Shown here: positions 5,166 to 13,067 of the stretch, piece by piece | Numbering within the stretch: position 1 is the first letter of the stretch | Layout of the letters: each line of letters starts with the position of its first letter | From: a virus | IMG/VR virus record: IMGVR_UViG_3300032286_000827 | Location: 1-32,528 of that record | Reading direction: 5' to 3' (one strand) | Length of the DNA: 32,528 nt | The notes under the pieces: generated by a model | What the model was told of the DNA's origin: nothing | The model's input: the letters and a program-made list of their open reading frames with translations, nothing else | Databases searched by the model: none | Program-made: the position numbers and the translations under genes

Positions 5166-5476
5166 TTTTTATCGGCCGCTGACGGGAACCCTTCCAGCAC
5201 GGCTAGAATCTGACGGCAACTTTCCCGCGATTGAGCTGCCACCACGCTCTCGTCGCTTGCCCCGATCAGTGCGATCTCGGCTATGACGGAGAGCTGCATC
5301 TTTAGGGTGTGGACGTAGGTGCATAGATCGAGCACCTCCTCCCACGCATCCTTCCACACGGGCCTACGCCACAAAGCCCCACCGTGCTCCTCTTGTCCTT
5401 TGCGATACTTAGCTTCTAAATCCCTGCTTAAATCACGCACAATACCAGCCAAATGCTTCTCGTGTTCGGGTGTCAT
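5162..5476 (-). CDS. Small helical protein, possibly MazG-like
   Basis: I start it at the ATG at 5476-5474, which overlaps the endolysin stop as ATGA. An upstream GTG at 5488 is less likely. This gives 104 residues. The pattern KYRKGQEEHGG, then WKDAWEEVLDLCTYVHTL has paired acidic residues like the metal-binding helices of all-alpha NTP pyrophosphatases (MazG/dUTPase-like). That would make it a nucleotide-pool enzyme. The match is partial, and a simple structural helical protein is possible. Confidence 0.5.
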   Translation of the reverse strand: MTPEHEKHLAGIVRDLSRDLEAKYRKGQEEHGGALWRRPVWKDAWEEVLDLCTYVHTLKMQLSVIAEIALIGASDESVVAAQSRESCRQILAVLEGFPSAADKK

Positions 5477-5994
5477 CGTGAACTCCACGGCCGGTTACTG
5501 ACTAGGCTTTTCGCCTTTGTCTTTTTGGGGATGTCCTTGACCATTACTTGTTCCACGGAGTTGCGTGGAATGTCACGCCAGCTCTTGTAGTCACTGCTTT
5601 GCAAGTGGCCTGTTTCCCAGCTAATGCCAGCCAAGCGGAATGAAATTCCCACGTGCTCGCCTAGGCGAAAAGCTGTCTCGTTGTCCCAATCCGCAAACCA
5701 CAGATCCGCGTTTTTGCCCGACTGCTTTAACGGCACCCAATCAAAAGCGAGGCCGTAGTTGTGATAGCTTTCGCCTGGCTTGGCCTTAGTCACGATCTTG
5801 CTGCCGCCGTCCGTCCTTCCTTTCGCATAAAGCGCGGCCTGCTCCTCCATGGTGCGACGGCCGCAATAGATCAGCGGCTCGATCCTGCTCTGCACCATCT
5901 CGTTCACCCATCCCCTCACCTGCTTTTGGAAGCTGGCGTCTAACGAATCAATCGCCCGCAAGGTACGCGAACTAGCTTCCGCTAGGCTGGTCAC
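5473..5994 (-). CDS. Endolysin, M15-type L,D-/D,D-peptidase
   Basis: This 173-residue protein starts with GTG, overlapping the lipoprotein stop as GTGA. Zinc ligands of the VanY/M15 peptidase family are visible: SYHNYGLAFDW (His and Asp of SxHxxGxAxD, about residues 76-86) and ETGHLQ (catalytic Glu and third ligand, about 127-132). It should cut peptide cross-links or the L-Ala-D-Glu bond in peptidoglycan to lyse the host. There is no signal peptide, so it needs the holin candidates next to it. The basic, Ser-rich tail after about residue 150 is extra. Confidence 0.9.
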   Translation of the reverse strand: MTSLAEASSRTLRAIDSLDASFQKQVRGWVNEMVQSRIEPLIYCGRRTMEEQAALYAKGRTDGGSKIVTKAKPGESYHNYGLAFDWVPLKQSGKNADLWFADWDNETAFRLGEHVGISFRLAGISWETGHLQSSDYKSWRDIPRNSVEQVMVKDIPKKTKAKSLVSNRPWSSR

Positions 5995-6242
5995 TGATTC
6001 CTCGCTCGCTCTCTTTCAACTTCTGCCAGGCAATCAGATAACGCTTTGAGCGATTTCGCAAACAGATCTCTGTAAGCCTGTGGGCAGGGTTTGTTTGTTC
6101 GTTCGGCCTTGTCCCACTCGTAGATGAAGTAGCTGATCGTGTCCGGGCTAGGCGGCGGGCCGTCCTGCGTTTGCGAGGTTGTCGCACAGGAGCACAGCGC
6201 AAGGCTAAGAACTAGTAGGAGGGCGTTTCGTCCACCAGGCAT
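5991..6242 (-). CDS. Lipoprotein, candidate outer-membrane spanin (o-spanin)
   Basis: This 83-residue protein has a lipoprotein signal (MPGGRNALLLVLSLALCSCATT) with the lipobox LALC at about residues 14-17. The mature part has a Pro-rich linker (GPPPSPDT) and a helical C-terminus with many charged residues. Its start lies inside the end of the preceding small membrane-protein gene, overlapping by 38 bases, as in Rz/Rz1 pairs. It would fuse outer and inner membranes at the last step of lysis of a Gram-negative host. Assignment rests on architecture only. Confidence 0.6.
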   Translation of the reverse strand: MPGGRNALLLVLSLALCSCATTSQTQDGPPPSPDTISYFIYEWDKAERTNKPCPQAYRDLFAKSLKALSDCLAEVERERARNQ

Positions 6243-6375
6243 CTATATCTCTCAGTCTTTTGCGGCGTTCTAGCTCGATCGCCTCGAAGTTGCGTTGAAG
6301 CGGTGATTTACGTTTCAAAAACCAGAGCACAATCCCGATTAACCCGCCCAACGCCGTCAGTATGCCGGCGATCAT
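6205..6375 (-). CDS. Candidate inner-membrane spanin (i-spanin, 56 aa)
   Basis: The frame runs from the ATG at 6375-6373 to the TAG at 6207-6205. It encodes one N-terminal membrane helix (MIAGILTALGGLIGIVLWFL), then a charged helix (LQRNFEAIELERRKRLRDI). The lipoprotein gene starts within it in another frame. This N-in anchored, charged-helix plan with an overlapping lipoprotein is typical of Rz-type spanins, though 56 residues is short. A stop codon directly precedes the ATG, so no longer start is possible. Confidence 0.5.
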   Translation of the reverse strand: MIAGILTALGGLIGIVLWFLKRKSPLQRNFEAIELERRKRLRDIDAWWTKRPPTSS

Positions 6376-6381
6376 TTACGA

Positions 6382-6552
6382 CTATTTTCGCGAGAATTTA
6401 CTCAGAAAATCCACTATGCGACCGAGGGTGCGCTCAGGCTCGTCGCCAGGGATAAACGCCGCCACGGCTGCAACGGCTGCCAAAAGGGCGGTAAGTGCGC
6501 CAAGGGCGCCAAGCCAATCAATTTTAAGTAGTTGGGGGATGAGTTGTTCCAT
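6382..6552 (-). CDS. Small holin-like membrane protein (56 aa)
   Basis: The ATG at 6552-6550 opens 56 codons to the TAG at 6384-6382. The protein has a hydrophobic Ala/Leu-rich span at about residues 12-33 (WLGALGALTALLAAVAAVAAF), then a charged tail ending FLSKFSRK. Its place between the XhlA-like gene and the spanin candidate, with the endolysin two genes on, suggests a holin or holin partner. There is no family motif. Confidence 0.5.
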   Translation of the reverse strand: MEQLIPQLLKIDWLGALGALTALLAAVAAVAAFIPGDEPERTLGRIVDFLSKFSRK

Positions 6553-6567
6553 GCCCTTGGCGGGGTG

Positions 6568-6828
6568 TCAAAGGCTGAACCGACGCTTAATCAACTCCCA
6601 CGCTGTGCTTATTACTGCCCCGGACACAAGAGCCACTAGCCACAGCTTCGTTTTAATCGTGTGGGCGTCGCGCTCCATGTTAGTTAGACGGCCGTGATAC
6701 TCGCCCAGGCTGGCTTGCGAGCGTTCTAGTAAATCTAAAATTACCGTCTGGCGGGTTTCAATTCTTGCAATGCTCTCACGGACTAGGCTCAATCGTTCCG
6801 CAAGTTCAGCGACTTGGTCGGTGCTCAT
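6568..6828 (-). CDS. XhlA-like coiled-coil membrane protein, holin candidate
   Basis: This 86-residue protein has an N-terminal coiled-coil (about residues 8-62, ELAERLSLVRESIARIETRQ) and one C-terminal membrane helix (LWLVALVSGAVISTAW, about 63-78) with a basic end (KRRFSL). This is the plan of the haemolysin XhlA family found in phage lysis cassettes. The ATG overlaps the previous stop as ATGA. It probably helps release or activate the endolysin at the inner membrane. Confidence 0.65.
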   Translation of the reverse strand: MSTDQVAELAERLSLVRESIARIETRQTVILDLLERSQASLGEYHGRLTNMERDAHTIKTKLWLVALVSGAVISTAWELIKRRFSL

Positions 6829-6980
6829 AGGGTGGCGTTCTCAGCTCCGTCCGCGATCCGCACCCACTCGTTACCCTGGGCGTCAGTCCAGCGAACAATA
6901 AATCCTTCCGCCTCCAGAAAGCGCAGGCTGGCAGTAAATTCACGCCAGCCGGGCGTGTTGCGATCGTCGGGCACAGTCAT
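6825..6980 (-). CDS. Small hypothetical protein before the lysis genes (51 aa)
   Basis: The ATG at 6980-6978 directly follows the TGA of the 41-residue lipoprotein gene, and the frame ends in an ATGA overlap with the XhlA-like gene. The product is charged and soluble, with Trp-containing segments (GWREFTASLRFLEAEGFIVR, WTDAQGNEWVRI). This pattern of small tail- or lysis-linked proteins is not one I can assign. Confidence 0.5.
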   Translation of the reverse strand: MTVPDDRNTPGWREFTASLRFLEAEGFIVRWTDAQGNEWVRIADGAENATL

Positions 6981-7106
6981 TCATTTTACCTTGCTCGCAT
7001 CTTCGGCCGCACCCATATCAGAATATCGGGGGAGCATATTATTATGATCTACTGGTCTTGGCGAGCAGGAGCAGAGGAATAGTAGCCCGACAAAAATAAG
7101 GGGCAT
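6981..7106 (-). CDS. Very small lipoprotein (41 aa)
   Basis: I start it at the ATG at 7106-7104, which overlaps the tail-gene stop as TAATG. An upstream ATG at 7187 would lie inside that tail gene. The product is a short lipoprotein: MPLIFVGLLFLCSC, lipobox LFLC at about residues 9-12, then only about 29 mature residues. It could be a second spanin-like or superinfection-blocking lipoprotein. Having two lipoprotein genes in one cassette is unusual. Confidence 0.5.
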   Translation of the reverse strand: MPLIFVGLLFLCSCSPRPVDHNNMLPRYSDMGAAEDASKVK

Positions 7107-7873
7107 TACTGAACATCCAATAGCCAGTGTGTTGATTGCAGAATAGCGGAAGGTGTAGAGCTTGGAGTAGAAGAAGAGTTTGAACAATGAATCTCTGGCC
7201 CGAATCTGTTTGTGCTTGTGTCGTTCGTTGGGCCGCCAGTTAAAGTCAGCAAGGGAGTCTGGCCTATGTTTATTGCTGGGTTAGTTTGTGAGTCAGCACC
7301 ATATAAATAAATGTTCCCTGCTCCGTCAGATTCAATGACAACGCCAAAAAAACGATTATCAGCCGAAGTAACACCGAATCCGTTTGTTAGCGTTGTGTAA
7401 GAAGTTGGAGTTAGATATGACGCATTATAACCAATTAGCCTAGCTTGGATAACGCTGGATTGCAGAGCAAATTCTACGCCAAATCCTTTTATTGTCAGTC
7501 CATCAACCCCTGCCAATGGTGCGTCAGTAGCGTTTCCAGTGCCGCCGAACACCATTCGGATGACAGAGTTTGTGCTTGCCATATACATCATCCCGCCGAT
7601 TGAGAATCTAATTCTTTTAGAATAATCAATCTTGTTGGCACTTGCCGTCATAAATGCGGCGGTTGGGTCAAAATATCCAATTTTTGATGTCCCATTTGCG
7701 GCACTACCAGCATTAAGATTTATGTTAAAACCACCAGTATTTCCAACCGACGCAGTACCACCAGCACCAGTTGTTTTCGTGTAAAGTCCAGCCAATCCGA
7801 CCCGATACATCTTCATTCGCCCAGAAGCGAAAAGAAAATTATCTATGTTGCTTGGATTTTTTGTGAGAGGCAT
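7106..7873 (-). CDS. Distal tail protein, candidate receptor-binding protein
   Basis: This 255-residue beta-rich protein is Gly, Ser, Thr and Asn rich (GGTASVGNTGGFNINL, NRFFGVVIESDGAGNIYLYG). A good AGGAG site lies upstream of the ATG at 7873-7871. It is the last large gene before the lysis cassette, where tail fibre or receptor-binding genes usually lie. The sequence suggests a lectin-like jelly roll domain, but I recognise no family. The role comes from position. Confidence 0.5.
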   Translation of the reverse strand: MPLTKNPSNIDNFLFASGRMKMYRVGLAGLYTKTTGAGGTASVGNTGGFNINLNAGSAANGTSKIGYFDPTAAFMTASANKIDYSKRIRFSIGGMMYMASTNSVIRMVFGGTGNATDAPLAGVDGLTIKGFGVEFALQSSVIQARLIGYNASYLTPTSYTTLTNGFGVTSADNRFFGVVIESDGAGNIYLYGADSQTNPAINIGQTPLLTLTGGPTNDTSTNRFGPEIHCSNSSSTPSSTPSAILQSTHWLLDVQ

Positions 7874-7882
7874 CGCCTGCTC

Positions 7883-9070
7883 CTAGCTAACTTCCGTCAC
7901 CCTAGCCGTGCCAGCCGTAGCGAATACTGCTGTATGGATAAGCGAACGCTGTCCCTCTGGACATTCCCAATAATCTCCTGCTGATAGACGCACCTGATAA
8001 CTGATGGTGGTTGCAGTAGCACCCGGTGAGATGAAAAGATTGCCAGCACCCTCATTAAATACTGTTAGCACATCTCTGCCCGCTACTGCCGAGACAAGCG
8101 TGGTAGAAGCTGTGGTACTGGTAAAATTACTATTAGTTACAGTTGTTCCTTGGGCTGAATAAATTGTGACTACAGTGTTAGAAATTGAGGCTGTGACTGA
8201 ACCAATTTGAGCAGTACCAGCAATTAAGGCAGGTAGCGATCCGATGGTGACTGAATTGCCAATCGTGACGGAGGATATTGAGATGGGAACAGTTCCGCTG
8301 ATGCTTGCCGTGACGCTTCCGATTTGGCTACTACCCGCTCCGATTGTAACCGTTCCACCGCCAATCGTCACGACTCCGATGCGGTTTGTGCCAGCGGGGA
8401 GAGGGTCAGATAACGATGCACTTACAACTGCTTGTGAGTCTCCCAATGAAATTGGCAGTCTATAACCTATCAGATCAGTTACCGAACGAACTCCAGAAGT
8501 TAGGGTATCTACTCCGATTGGAAATACATTTGCAACCGTTGAGCCTATGGATAGGCCATTCGCCGTCACCGTACCAGCAATCGTCTGTGTTCCAGTTGGG
8601 CTAGCCGTGACTGTTCCAGAGATTGTAACTGTATTTCCAACCGTTACGCTTCCAATTTGCGAAGTACCAGCACCGATTGTTACCGTTCCACCGCCAATCG
8701 TCACCACTCCGATGCGGTTTGTGCCAGCGGGGATAGGCTGTACCAAGACTGAAACTGTCTCAAGTGCACCATCTTCTGTAACAAGAAATGGGGTTGGCTC
8801 CCAAACTGCGCCATTATACCAACGACCGCCAGCCGTCACCGTGCCAGAGATGGCGGGAAGAGAACCGATGGTGACGCTGTTTCCTACCGTGACAGTTCCG
8901 ATGACAGTAGTGACTGATGCAGCTTGAACTGTAATTGCAGGCATCGTCACCACGTTTACGCTCACCACATTGGCTACGGTGACGGTGGATGAAAGTGCCC
9001 CTGAGATAACGGGTGCGCTTAATGTTACGACGGCGGGCGTTTCGGTAATCTGTAGGTAAATATCGCTCAT
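7883..9070 (-). CDS. Repetitive beta-rich tail fibre-like protein
   Basis: Most of this 395-residue protein is built from short Val/Ile/Gly/Thr units such as IGSVTVGNTVTISGTVTA and RIGVVTIGGGTVTIGAG, from about residue 20 to 300. These probably form a beta-helix or fibrous trimer. The C-terminal 80 residues (DVLTVFNEGAGNLFIS ... YWECPEGQ) look like a separate globular domain. The same pattern occurs in phage proteins with repeated beta units. The ATG overlaps the previous stop (ATGA). A structural or adhesive role is likely. Confidence 0.55.
   Translation of the reverse strand: MSDIYLQITETPAVVTLSAPVISGALSSTVTVANVVSVNVVTMPAITVQAASVTTVIGTVTVGNSVTIGSLPAISGTVTAGGRWYNGAVWEPTPFLVTEDGALETVSVLVQPIPAGTNRIGVVTIGGGTVTIGAGTSQIGSVTVGNTVTISGTVTASPTGTQTIAGTVTANGLSIGSTVANVFPIGVDTLTSGVRSVTDLIGYRLPISLGDSQAVVSASLSDPLPAGTNRIGVVTIGGGTVTIGAGSSQIGSVTASISGTVPISISSVTIGNSVTIGSLPALIAGTAQIGSVTASISNTVVTIYSAQGTTVTNSNFTSTTASTTLVSAVAGRDVLTVFNEGAGNLFISPGATATTISYQVRLSAGDYWECPEGQRSLIHTAVFATAGTARVTEVS
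8341..8400. repeat. 60-base internal direct repeat, copy A
   Basis: These 60 bases inside the repetitive fibre gene match 8674-8733 at 58 of 60 positions. They encode the repeated unit PAGTNRIGVVTIGGGTVTIG. Near identity at the DNA level, beyond protein need, suggests recent duplication or gene conversion and a possible site for copy-number change. Confidence 0.85.
8674..8733. repeat. 60-base internal direct repeat, copy B
   Basis: This is the partner of 8341-8400, with two mismatches, in the same orientation and frame. Unequal recombination between the copies would remove or add 333 bases (111 residues) and keep the frame. Confidence 0.85.
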
Positions 9071-9402
9071 GGGATTGTAATTCTTGGGGATAGTGTCACC
9101 ACGCCTTCCAGCAGCCTGGTCGCAATCCCTGCGCTAGTGACTTGGATTAGGTCGTACTTTGCCCCGGCGGTAGGCACAAGCAGGCTGGCCGCTGATGTGA
9201 CGGAAAGGCGGAGCTGGCCACCGGCCTCTGATACCACGCTTGTCGCAATCTGCGTCACTACAGTGCCCCCTGGCATCTGGCGGATCTGGGCGGTGAACGT
9301 ACGGCCGGTAAGGTTTATGTAGCCTTGGGTGGCGGTGGTAAGGAATAGATCGCGAGTCCAATCTGTTCCCTGCTCAATCGTGATATTGTATGAGGCGGCC
9401 AT
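9067..9402 (-). CDS. Small tail-associated beta protein
   Basis: The likely start is the ATG at 9402-9400 (MAASYNITIEQGTDW), giving 111 residues. An earlier start would overlap the gene before it. The sequence TFTAQIRQMPGGTVVTQI, then LLVPTAGAKYDLIQV is beta-rich and resembles small phage tail or baseplate-like proteins. Its stop overlaps the start of the fibre-like gene, suggesting cotranslation. I cannot name a family. Confidence 0.55.
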   Translation of the reverse strand: MAASYNITIEQGTDWTRDLFLTTATQGYINLTGRTFTAQIRQMPGGTVVTQIATSVVSEAGGQLRLSVTSAASLLVPTAGAKYDLIQVTSAGIATRLLEGVVTLSPRITIP

Positions 9403-9424
9403 GTGGATCTCGGGTGGGCTAATG

Positions 9425-10207
9425 TCAAAGTTCGCGCTTTGTCTTAATAGGCCACTCGATATTGGCCTCAATCCCATCCTCAAGATCTGCGATAAGGCCA
9501 TTAAATTGTGAACTTCCAATCTTTATTTTAGCGTTGGCCTCATTCTGCGATTGGGTCGCCCACCCGCTAAAGCCAATAACCCCGCCCACGTTCCTTGTTT
9601 TGGGATCTATGTATCCAGGGCCAATTTGAATAGAGGAATTACGGGTAGTCCGTTGGCCATAGTTTACTAAATAACCATAAATCCCCTCACCGCCGTCGTC
9701 GTAGTAAAATAGGTCAGGCCCGCGAACGATATCCCACCTGTCATAAGAATCGTCAGGTTTTTCTGGAGTTTCTGGATCTCCAGCAGTTCTGACAACAACC
9801 TTATGGTTTGTTTTTGTTCTGCGTAAAATAAACCATGCTGTAAATTTGCAATCAAAGCATGGGTTATGCCTAATTTTTATTAGGTCTAAGTCCTGAATTT
9901 TACCGTACAGCCCTGGTGGATTAAAAGAATCCAGTTTTTCAATTTTATATGTGCCATCTGTTTTTACGGTGGGGAATTTGTTTTCACGGTCGTCATTTAT
10001 TACATCAGCGGATATGAAATTATAAGTTGTAGACTGCGTTATGGTCTCCACGTCATCCATTCCGTAGCCAACGGTTGCGATAATTTGACCCGAAAAACTG
10101 ACTGTGAAATCAAGTAAGGATCGCTCTTTCCACAGAAAATAGTCATCTATTTTTATGTCTGTTTTTTGATCTGTTTTTAGGGTATGACAGTCGGCCTCGT
10201 AGAGCAT
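9425..10207 (-). CDS. Hypothetical tail-region protein
   Basis: This 260-residue protein is rich in Asp, Lys and aromatic residues, with no motif I know (DNHKV-like beta segments, CFDCKFTAWFILRR). With its neighbour at 10211-10810 it forms a clearly AT-rich stretch inside a more balanced genome, possibly acquired from elsewhere. It is probably part of the tail tip or fibre, judged only by place. It lies three bases from the preceding gene. Confidence 0.5.
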   Translation of the reverse strand: MLYEADCHTLKTDQKTDIKIDDYFLWKERSLLDFTVSFSGQIIATVGYGMDDVETITQSTTYNFISADVINDDRENKFPTVKTDGTYKIEKLDSFNPPGLYGKIQDLDLIKIRHNPCFDCKFTAWFILRRTKTNHKVVVRTAGDPETPEKPDDSYDRWDIVRGPDLFYYDDGGEGIYGYLVNYGQRTTRNSSIQIGPGYIDPKTRNVGGVIGFSGWATQSQNEANAKIKIGSSQFNGLIADLEDGIEANIEWPIKTKREL

Positions 10208-10210
10208 AGG

Positions 10211-10810
10211 TCACGTTTCCTGAGTCATTATAATGGCTGGATAGCCGTCCGAGCACATCAGCTTAACCAATATATTTGTTCTCACATTTTGAACTAGTTG
10301 ATAGTTTTTCCCGTCATCTGGGTCGTAGTAAAATCCGATTGTAATCCTTGACGCTATCTGATTCTCGTCAATTTCTACAGGCTCTAAGGCTTGGCTGTGG
10401 TTTTTTGTTTTAAACTCAAGCTCGGTAATCTTGAGATTAACAATTTTTGCTTCAAGGTAGATTTTTGATGGGGGATCAAAGTCCACCCACGATTCCTGAT
10501 TCTTTGCGATTACCGAATTACTGCCAACATAACCTGACCCAATGAAAAACTGATATTTTTTATCTTTTTGCCTTATTTTTATTTTAAATGGGTGAAGATC
10601 CTCTGCGCCAGATCCCCCTGAGCCAGTTTTAATTGTTAATGATGTTCCCCCGCTCGATCGCGTAAGGGTATATCCAACGCCAGGCTGAATGCGGCACTGA
10701 TCCACGGCCTCCCGCAGGCGGTTTAGCTTTTCTACGAATTGTGTGACGTTCGGATTCCGGGCCGTCTCAAATGGCCCGCAATTAAAGCTGTCGGGTTTGT
10801 CGTTGGCCAT
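10211..10810 (-). CDS. Hypothetical tail-region protein
   Basis: In this 199-residue protein, the N-terminal part (FNCGPFETARNPNVTQFVEKLNRLREAV) looks like a helical adaptor, and the middle is Gly/Ser-rich (TRSSGGTSLTIKTGSGGSG). The rest is beta-rich with many Lys. AT-rich like the next gene. The N-terminal helix could attach a fibre to the tail, but I do not recognise the family. Confidence 0.5.
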   Translation of the reverse strand: MANDKPDSFNCGPFETARNPNVTQFVEKLNRLREAVDQCRIQPGVGYTLTRSSGGTSLTIKTGSGGSGAEDLHPFKIKIRQKDKKYQFFIGSGYVGSNSVIAKNQESWVDFDPPSKIYLEAKIVNLKITELEFKTKNHSQALEPVEIDENQIASRITIGFYYDPDDGKNYQLVQNVRTNILVKLMCSDGYPAIIMTQET

Positions 10811-10816
10811 GGCGGC

Positions 10817-13036
10817 CTAACTAATCCGTGCTTGGATTGTAATCGGAACTTGAGCCAATACTGTCGTATCCGAGCCGTTCTTTTCCTCGATCTGAAGGTA
10901 TGCTGATGCCGATGTGTTTCCGCTTAAAATGGAAGTGACGGATGCAGTAGATAGATCGATCTGCTTTTTGTAGTAAACGGAGGATGGCGCAGAATCAATC
11001 GAAACGGCGGGAGCAGATGTGTAGCCAGTGCCGCCTGTGGTGATAGAAATCGTGGTGATAGAGCCATTATCAATGCTGGCCACGGCTACGGCGCCAGATC
11101 CGCCTCCGCCTGTCAAAGTGATAGCAGGAGCAGCTAGATATCCAGCGCCCTTACATGTGACAGTAAATGCGGAAACTTGCCCGCCGAGGTCTGGTTTGGT
11201 TACGACAACCGCAGGAACGCTGGTATAGCCGCGCCCAGGATTAACAATAGTAAACGATTGACTAGTCCCAGATTTTACAAAATTGACGATAGCGGTAGCT
11301 CCGCCTGTCGGAGCTGCGGATACGGTACAAGCAAACGTGCCGTCAGAGTAGCCAACGCCAGAAGTTACAACAGCCACAGTTCTAATCCCATTCCCACTGT
11401 TGGGTGCGCTAATAGTGACGGAAGGCGTGCTGATATAGCCATATCCAGCCGATACCAGCGATAGCGAGATCGTGCCATCACCATTAAGTCCGGCCGTGAT
11501 AACCGCAGGTGTGGCTCCTGGTGCTGTCGAAACAAAATTGATAGAATCTATTGTAATGGATGGAAGGTCTGTCCAGTAGCCAGATCCAGCGCAAGCAACC
11601 GTGAATCCAGATACGGATTTGTAGCTTGTAAAACTGACTACGGTTGAGGTTGTGGTAAATCCACTGCCTGCGCACGTCACCGTGATGCCAGCAAGTTGTC
11701 CTGCGTTAGATACGGAAACAGTGCCTGACGCTGCTAATCCGCCACAAGAATCGGAATTTATGGCAAACGGGATGGCGCTGCCGGATGCGTAACCAGATCC
11801 TGCGCAAGAGACAGAGGCAGAGGAAAAGTTGCGAGCAAGCGTAACAGGGTAAACATTTGCGCTAGTTGTCGTTAAGGACAGGGTCACGGTTGGTAAACAC
11901 GCATATTTCCCGATGCGATAGGTTATGGTGTTAGTCGCAACGCTTACAATAGGCCAAACGCCATCGACCCCAAACCAAGGTTGTGTGGCGGCACCCACAT
12001 AATTTACGGAATCAACAGAGATAAGAGATCCAGCAGCTAGACCGTGAGCTGGAATGGTCATAGTGACGGTACGACCAGACATGACTGCCGAAGTAACTGA
12101 TTTTGCAGAGCCAAGAGTATAATCACTAGGATCTGGAATTACAAAAACATCCGGCCTTGATCCGTAATTCTTGCCGACATTGGATACTGATAAATCTAGT
12201 TTCCCATTTGTCACTGTCGGATTAATTGTGGCTTTAAAACTTTCCGAAGATTTTACAAGCTGATAACTATATTGATATTCGCCTGCACCATTAGTGACAT
12301 ACGCCTTTAAATTTCCACGGAGAATATCAATATTATTTGTAGTAAAACCCGAGTAAGCGGTAGTTGTGTTAATTCCAACGCCAAAGCCCATAAGATAAAT
12401 TGGGTTGGTACCTTGACTATAAACGGTTGAATATGAATACAAGGACGGCCAAGAGTTACTGTCGGCCGTTGAAAAAACATCTGTAAAGGTTTGTCTTTGT
12501 TGATTTTCTTGAAATTGAGTTACTTGGAAAATGTCTGGATCAGAAACAAAAACACACGGGACGGTGCTAAAATAGTTACCGCATGTCGGCACTTCTAAGG
12601 CCACTAGGCTGTTTTCTTTTATGACGGGAATAACCGATGGAAGCTGCACCTGACTAAAGTTTGCGATGATAGATCCAGTGGTAGGGCTATTTAACCCCAC
12701 CGTAGCCGTAGCAGTAAGAGATCCAAGCATGGACGCAAGGCCAGTAGCAGTAACCGGGCTAGTGATCCCAGCCGTTGCTGTCCCATTAGCGGAAAGCGTA
12801 ACAACGGAAAGGGTAAGTGCGGAAGCAACGCTGGACGATCCGAGCGCTCCGATCCGCACGTTCACCGCGCTGGCCGCTGATGTGTATTGAGCCATCACGC
12901 CCGTACTTCTTGTTATCAATTCAAGCTCAAGTGTTGGCTTGTCGCCTTGGTAAAGACTAGGCGTAGCCGCGATCTGCGTGCTGGATGATCCTGTGATCAG
13001 CTTATTGTTGTCTAAATCTACGTAGTAGTGAGGCAT
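10817..13036 (-). CDS. Large repeat protein, tail fibre or tail spike-like
   Basis: This 739-residue protein carries at least eight variants of a unit reading xxCAGSGYxxxPxxxI, roughly residues 285-690: AGSGYASG, AGSGFTTT, AGSGYWTDLPSITI, AGYGYISTPSVTI, GRGYTSVPAVVV, KGAGYLAAPAITL, GGTGYTSAPAVSI and a likely earlier one (GKNYGSRPDVFVI). Such G-x-GY-x3-P-x-V/I repeats occur in structural proteins of other phages and probably build a beta-solenoid. The N-terminus (about 1-200) and C-terminus (LQIEEKNGSDTTVLAQVPI) are distinct domains. It is probably the main fibre or spike. Confidence 0.6.
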   Translation of the reverse strand: MPHYYVDLDNNKLITGSSSTQIAATPSLYQGDKPTLELELITRSTGVMAQYTSAASAVNVRIGALGSSSVASALTLSVVTLSANGTATAGITSPVTATGLASMLGSLTATATVGLNSPTTGSIIANFSQVQLPSVIPVIKENSLVALEVPTCGNYFSTVPCVFVSDPDIFQVTQFQENQQRQTFTDVFSTADSNSWPSLYSYSTVYSQGTNPIYLMGFGVGINTTTAYSGFTTNNIDILRGNLKAYVTNGAGEYQYSYQLVKSSESFKATINPTVTNGKLDLSVSNVGKNYGSRPDVFVIPDPSDYTLGSAKSVTSAVMSGRTVTMTIPAHGLAAGSLISVDSVNYVGAATQPWFGVDGVWPIVSVATNTITYRIGKYACLPTVTLSLTTTSANVYPVTLARNFSSASVSCAGSGYASGSAIPFAINSDSCGGLAASGTVSVSNAGQLAGITVTCAGSGFTTTSTVVSFTSYKSVSGFTVACAGSGYWTDLPSITIDSINFVSTAPGATPAVITAGLNGDGTISLSLVSAGYGYISTPSVTISAPNSGNGIRTVAVVTSGVGYSDGTFACTVSAAPTGGATAIVNFVKSGTSQSFTIVNPGRGYTSVPAVVVTKPDLGGQVSAFTVTCKGAGYLAAPAITLTGGGGSGAVAVASIDNGSITTISITTGGTGYTSAPAVSIDSAPSSVYYKKQIDLSTASVTSILSGNTSASAYLQIEEKNGSDTTVLAQVPITIQARIS

Positions 13037-13067
13037 AGGGATTTTAGATTATTCAGGTGTCAAAAGA

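Noticed and set aside
7107-7187. Longer start of the 41-residue lipoprotein
   Set aside because: The extra residues overlap the tail gene and would put the lipobox in the wrong place. The ATG at 7106 has a TAATG overlap and a proper signal length.
7883-9070. Diversity-generating retroelement target or CRISPR-like repeats
   Set aside because: There is no reverse transcriptase gene in the window, and the repeats are in-frame coding units without regular spacers.
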